Source: an uncultured Nitrosospira sp. (GTDB lineage: Bacteria; Nitrospirota; Nitrospiria; Nitrospirales; Nitrospiraceae). From it: a DNA stretch of 64,000 nucleotides. Position 1 is the stretch's first letter. Each line of letters begins with the position of its first letter. Where the stretch lies: positions 1 through 64,000 of the forward strand of contig CAADGK010000015.1 of assembly GCA_900696515.1 (NCBI GenBank). The letters are read 5' to 3'. Of this stretch, positions 60,741 to 64,000 are shown piece by piece. The notes below the pieces were generated by a model. The model was not told the DNA's origin and did no database searches. It saw nothing but the letters and a program-made list of their open reading frames with translations. The position numbers and the translations under genes were made by a program.

Positions 60741-61112
60741 CTACCGCACTCTATTTTTGTCGACCAGATTGCGCAGTCGTGTTCGCTGGACCGGTCGCAG
60801 ATTCAGGAATTCCACTCCGAACGCTTGTCCGCGAACCCACCGAACGACTGCCTGGTCAATATGCATGCGCCAGTTAGAGTTTGGGGAGAAGATCCATAAG
60901 TCGAGGGTCACGTCAGGGCGGACGGTGGTTTCGGACTCAGCGGCACAGCCTGTGGTGGATAGGTCCAAGAGTGTTGCATCAGCCTCGACCAGGTCGTGAC
61001 TGGAGAAGAAGAGCCGGCAGTCGAATGGAATACGAAAAGAGGTTCGTAATTCTTCTTGCTCGGTTTGTCTCTCACTGTGTAGGAGGTTTTCCACCGGACG
61101 TCGGTTCTTCAT
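60741..61112 (-). CDS. PilZ-domain protein
   Basis: A 123-residue protein built on one PilZ domain: RTSFRIPFDCRLFFSS, DLSTTGCAAES and QAFGVEFLNL. In canonical c-di-GMP-binding PilZ domains the N-terminal motif is RxxxR and the second D/NxSxxG; here the second is DLSTTGC (kept) and the first is RTSFR (kept), so binding is plausible. It may work with the c-di-GMP-related HD-GYP-like protein, but the two genes are far apart. Confidence 0.8.
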   Translation of the reverse strand: MKNRRPVENLLHSERQTEQEELRTSFRIPFDCRLFFSSHDLVEADATLLDLSTTGCAAESETTVRPDVTLDLWIFSPNSNWRMHIDQAVVRWVRGQAFGVEFLNLRPVQRTRLRNLVDKNRVR

Positions 61113-61271
61113 GAATGGCTTTCTTCGGACGGGTGCTCTTTCTTGATGTCACCTCGCTTGTGCATCGACCGGGGCTACTTCCGGTTACATTGATCACTCT
61201 CTCTCCAGTTCCTGTCCGGATTGTTCGATGAGGTTGTCGACGATCCTCTATCTGTGACCAAGTCGCGTGAG

Positions 61272-61277
61272 TATAAT
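61272..61277 (+). promoter_or_regulatory. Isolated consensus -10 box
   Basis: Perfect TATAAT, 39 bp before the ATG of the 45-codon frame at 61316. No good -35 box is 16-18 bp upstream. Confidence 0.3.
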
Positions 61278-61315
61278 TGACCGAAGCGCTTCCTCTCATC
61301 CTGTAGGAGATACGT

Positions 61316-61453
61316 ATGTCTGAGAAAGATGAGGGATGGTACGGAGTGGGGTACCTCGTCATGAGACTCTCGTTGATCTGTTCCCGGGGCTCTCTGTTTT
61401 CTCGCACCTATCACTCTGAGACATCGGTACTTCTGTCTGATGTGGGAAAATAG
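61316..61453 (+). CDS. Possible 45-residue small protein
   Basis: ATG preceded by AGGAG at 5-6 nt and by TATAAT; the frame reads MSEKDEGWYGVGYLVMRLSL and ends in LLSDVGK. No homologue known to me. The 61113-61671 gap has no other supportable gene; longer frames near 61483-61770 overlap the membrane gene's antisense and lack coding character. Confidence 0.35.
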   Translation: MSEKDEGWYGVGYLVMRLSLICSRGSLFSRTYHSETSVLLSDVGK

Positions 61454-61671
61454 TACAGATCGGATCCCTTTTATTCATTTTATTGGCGACGCAGACGAGG
61501 CAATCAATGGCCAACGACGCGTCCCAGGACGACATTGACGGTCGAGTTGGTCGACGTTCGAATGGGAACCTCGAGGTCGTGCAAAGACGGGCGCACGTAT
61601 TCCGCTCTGCGATTAAGAAAACCAGGCGCCTTCTCAACGCACTCGAACTCCCTTCAGACTCACGATCTCCT

Positions 61672-62424
61672 CTATTCGGAGTAGAGGAGGAGCAGCACAC
61701 CAAAAAGAATCTCGGATCCGGCCCAGGCGACTTCCCATCGGGTCGTTACATGGGGGGACGCGCCGGGTAGCCAGGATGCAAGACCTTTCGACAAGGCGGC
61801 GCCAATCCCGACGAGCCCCAACAAGGAATGCTGAAACTGGATCTTTGCAAAAGCGGGGTGATCGCTGTGTGAATGGACGAACAGCCACAGCGAACCGGCC
61901 AGGGTCAACAGGACGAGAGGGGCTGCCGCCAGAGGTTGCCAGCCCCTTCCGCTTCGACGGAGCGCCTCACAGAAAGCGATGACGAGGGCCAGGACTCCGT
62001 AGAGTTTATGTTCAATCAGTTCCCGGTCTTGGCTCCGCACGGTGTCGAGAACATCAAGCGAACGAATCGGCCAGGCACCATGGTCATTCCCGAACAGTAC
62101 CAACAGGCCAATCGCCGTGAGCGCACCAGGGAGCATGAACCTGGTCCACAGTGGCAGCGGGTATCGGAGCGCATGGCCCAGCTCGGCCAGGCCAAACAGG
62201 ACAATAAAGCAACCGGCGACGTGATGGTGAAACTCTGAGAAATCCGTTCCGTCGCGGGATGCTTCTCCCTGCCCACTGAGATGCCCTTGGGGAGAAACGG
62301 TCGAAACGGTTCTGTCAGCGGCGCCATGCTGATGGACGGGAGCTTGGGCCTGAGCATCGGACATGCCGGCCGACAAAATGATGACGAGGAGGAGGACCGA
62401 CAGCCGATAACGCCACCAGTTCAT
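61672..62424 (-). CDS. Membrane protein with histidine-rich exported N-terminus
   Basis: A 250-residue protein: signal peptide (cleavage near AQA), a His-rich periplasmic segment (VHQHG, FHHHVAG), then five to six membrane helices with further His (LWLFVHSHSDHPAFA). The pattern recalls metal- or copper-related membrane proteins of the CopD/PcoD type, but no clear family is seen. It stands alone, antisense-free, upstream of the ankyrin genes. Confidence 0.6.
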   Translation of the reverse strand: MNWWRYRLSVLLLVIILSAGMSDAQAQAPVHQHGAADRTVSTVSPQGHLSGQGEASRDGTDFSEFHHHVAGCFIVLFGLAELGHALRYPLPLWTRFMLPGALTAIGLLVLFGNDHGAWPIRSLDVLDTVRSQDRELIEHKLYGVLALVIAFCEALRRSGRGWQPLAAAPLVLLTLAGSLWLFVHSHSDHPAFAKIQFQHSLLGLVGIGAALSKGLASWLPGASPHVTTRWEVAWAGSEILFGVLLLLYSE

Positions 62425-62549
62425 GGACGAAGAAGCACTGATCAGAAGAGTTCGGGTAAAGGCGTCGTGGTGAAGACGGCCGGCAATTCTAGCCTCACGC
62501 GGCGGTTGGGCACCCGGCGTATCCCTTCAGAGTATTGTGATCCTGCTCG

Positions 62550-63098
62550 TTATGGCTCAAGGAGTGGAACCAGCGCCTGGTGGCCTTGCTGCTGAGCCAA
62601 ATCGACCGGGCGTTCTCCGGATGTCATTCTCGCCTGCTTGTCTGCGCCATGTCGAAGGAGGAGGCTGACGATCTCCTGATCGCCCCGATAGGCTGCGACG
62701 TGCAAGAGCGTTGCGCCACCGATCTGCACCTGCTCATTCACCTGAGCGCCTTTTGCTAAGAGCAACGCCACCATCTCTTGCCGTCCCTCTTGGACCGCAA
62801 TGGAAAGCGGCGTGATGCCGTCCTGGCTTCGGGGATTCACGGACGCACTTCGTTCGAGCAGAAGCGTCATCACGTTTTTGTGCCCATGCTTCGCCGCGAG
62901 ATGGAGCGGGGTAATCCCACGCGCGTTGGCTGATTCTGCATTGACGCCCTGTCCAAGAAAGGTCTCCACTCGGAGCAGATTCCCGTCCGCCGCGGCTTGG
63001 CGCAACATTTCTTCAGGCGCAGTGCCACAGCCGCTGATAACAAGGAGTGTGAGTATAGAGAGAACTCGCCTCCAATTGTGAACCTTGGATCGTTCCAT
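62550..63098 (-). CDS. Ankyrin-repeat lipoprotein
   Basis: A 182-residue lipoprotein (lipobox LVISGC, Cys at about residue 24) with four to five ankyrin repeats: ITPLHLAAKHGHKNVMTLLL, ITPLSIAVQEGRQEMVALLL, ATLLHVAAYRGDQEIVSLLL and a degenerate last one. ATG 63098 puts the signal at the N-terminus; 32 upstream codons are non-hydrophobic. The last 48 residues are clearly paralogous to the ankyrin gene at the window edge. A protein-binding role at the membrane is likely. Confidence 0.85.
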   Translation of the reverse strand: MERSKVHNWRRVLSILTLLVISGCGTAPEEMLRQAAADGNLLRVETFLGQGVNAESANARGITPLHLAAKHGHKNVMTLLLERSASVNPRSQDGITPLSIAVQEGRQEMVALLLAKGAQVNEQVQIGGATLLHVAAYRGDQEIVSLLLRHGADKQARMTSGERPVDLAQQQGHQALVPLLEP

Positions 63099-63132
63099 AC
63101 AACAGGCAGTGGCGAGGAATAGCGGCCAAGCG

Positions 63133-63402
63133 TTAGGCACGGTGAGCTTCGAGACGATCCATTCTAGCTTTGAGTGTGGAGATGTCCGTTTCAAGTGTGC
63201 GGATTCGTTGGTCGAGCTGTGAAAAAGAAAGCCTCATGAGGGCGCGCATTTCTTTGAATTCTTCCCGGACTTCGTTCCTCATCTGACGCAGTTCATGTCC
63301 GATGACTGAATGGCCTTCAGCGATTTGACGAACATCACTTCGGAGTGCCTCTGCGACTACGCCAAAGTGTCGTTTGATTTCTTCAACCTGCGCATCAGTC
63401 AT
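63133..63402 (-). CDS. Small coiled-coil protein
   Basis: An 89-residue protein that is nearly all heptad repeat (EVREEFKEMRALMRLSFSQL, RIRTLETDISTLKARMDRLE). Twelve upstream codons from 63438 are possible but not helical in character. It sits between two paralogous ankyrin genes, same strand, and could be a partner. No domain recognised. Confidence 0.6.
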   Translation of the reverse strand: MTDAQVEEIKRHFGVVAEALRSDVRQIAEGHSVIGHELRQMRNEVREEFKEMRALMRLSFSQLDQRIRTLETDISTLKARMDRLEAHRA

Positions 63403-63598
63403 GACCGTCTGTATAGACTGATCAAAAGGGAAAATCAATGCCGAAGGGAGCCTGTTCAGAGAAAGACAATTCTATAGTTGCTCCGTTCGTCCTGAGTTCA
63501 TCAAAAAATGAACGGAGAGAGTTTCTGCGGCCTGCCGGAGATTGGCCGGTTCTGTGGCCGGCGTTCTGCACTCGAGAATCGAATGTGTGTACAGATGT

Positions 63599-64000
63599 CT
63601 ACAGTTTCAGAAGAGCATAGAGTGTGCGGTGGCCTTGTTGACGTGCAAGATCGAGAGGGTGTTCTCCTGATTGTGTCTTCGCACGTTTGTTCCCTCCATG
63701 CTTGAGCAGGAGCGACACGAGATCGCGATTGCCATGATAGGCACCCAGATGCAAGGGGGTCTTCCCGTCCGCGGTCTGCGCGTTGATGGCGGCCCCTTTT
63801 TTTAAGAGGAGGGCGGCCATCTCGCGATAGCCCGCCGCAGTGGCGATGTGGAGGGGGGTCGCCCCATCAGGCGTCGACTGGTTTACCGAGGCGCCTTTTT
63901 CTAAGAGCAGTGTCGCGACGTCCCGATGGTTATTTTGCACGGCGAGGAAGAGGGGCGTTGCACGGTTTCGTGCCTGTTGATTGATGGCGGCCTTCTTTTT
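63599..64000 (-). CDS. Ankyrin-repeat protein, 5' end beyond the window
   Basis: Partial: 133 codons visible, the frame stays open to the last base. Repeats read NRATPLFLAVQNNHRDVATL, ATPLHIATAAGYREMAALLL and KTPLHLGAYHGNRDLVSLLL, ending in a degenerate unit. The C-terminal 48 residues align with the lipoprotein at 62550 (HPLDLARQQGHRTLYALL vs RPVDLAQQQGHQALVPLL), so the two come from a tandem duplication. Confidence 0.85.
   Translation of the reverse strand, partial: KKKAAINQQARNRATPLFLAVQNNHRDVATLLLEKGASVNQSTPDGATPLHIATAAGYREMAALLLKKGAAINAQTADGKTPLHLGAYHGNRDLVSLLLKHGGNKRAKTQSGEHPLDLARQQGHRTLYALLKL

Overview
The window reads as chromosomal DNA of a Nitrospira-like bacterium (phylum Nitrospirota). 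This rests on the overall gene set and gene style (TatC, ClpC, split MacAB-type exporters, a HemQ-like chlorite-dismutase-family protein, many small conserved secreted proteins); there is no 16S or other marker RNA here, so the taxonomic call is inference.

Layout. (1) 1-33.2 kb is a dense housekeeping backbone: tatC and a BNR-repeat protein; cyclophilin; lipoprotein; a Dpm1-like glycosyltransferase; a flavin oxidoreductase; nadK; clpC; tsaD-hflX-nth-yicC-gmk-rpoZ-coaBC-TPR; then aroQ-efp-accB-accC behind a near-consensus promoter; a MacA/MacB exporter; a leftward block (comF, fmdB, HTH protein, mraZ, RusA, HD-GYP); and a LolD/FtsX-type ABC pair split by a class 1A-like pyrD and a small LuxR-type regulator. 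(2) 33.2-52.3 kb is an accessory island that ends at a tRNA-Met gene. It holds palindromic and direct repeats, DUF2283, a ParDE module whose toxin lacks a standard start codon, an AbrB antitoxin followed by a truncated PIN toxin joined to a relaxase remnant, a co-directional six-gene cluster (type III-like restriction helicase-nuclease, DNA methyltransferase, DGQHR/DndB-like protein, unknown protein, RelE-UvrD fusion, unknown small protein), a secreted NPYG-repeat protein, MazEF, a small acetyltransferase and four orphan genes. A 26-bp copy of the tRNA-Met 3' end lies 257 bp from the tRNA and looks like an attachment-site scar. (3) 52.5-64 kb is backbone again: SDR enzyme, outer-membrane-like protein, small envelope proteins, HemQ-like protein, CinA, ThpR, PilZ and two paralogous ankyrin proteins, the last cut by the window edge.

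The best candidate for an undescribed system is the 36.3-47.0 kb cluster. Its first two genes form a type III-like restriction-modification pair. The added DndB-like DGQHR protein, the unknown 336-residue partner overlapping it by ATGA, and the helicase with an N-terminal RelE-type domain suggest a composite defence operon. Function is inferred from domains and co-location only.

Promoters visible by eye fall into two recurring types: TTGAC(T/C)-16/17-TAGAAT, and TTGACA-like -35 boxes with an 18-bp spacer, some with an extended TGn -10. They help fix several start codons (nadK, clpC).
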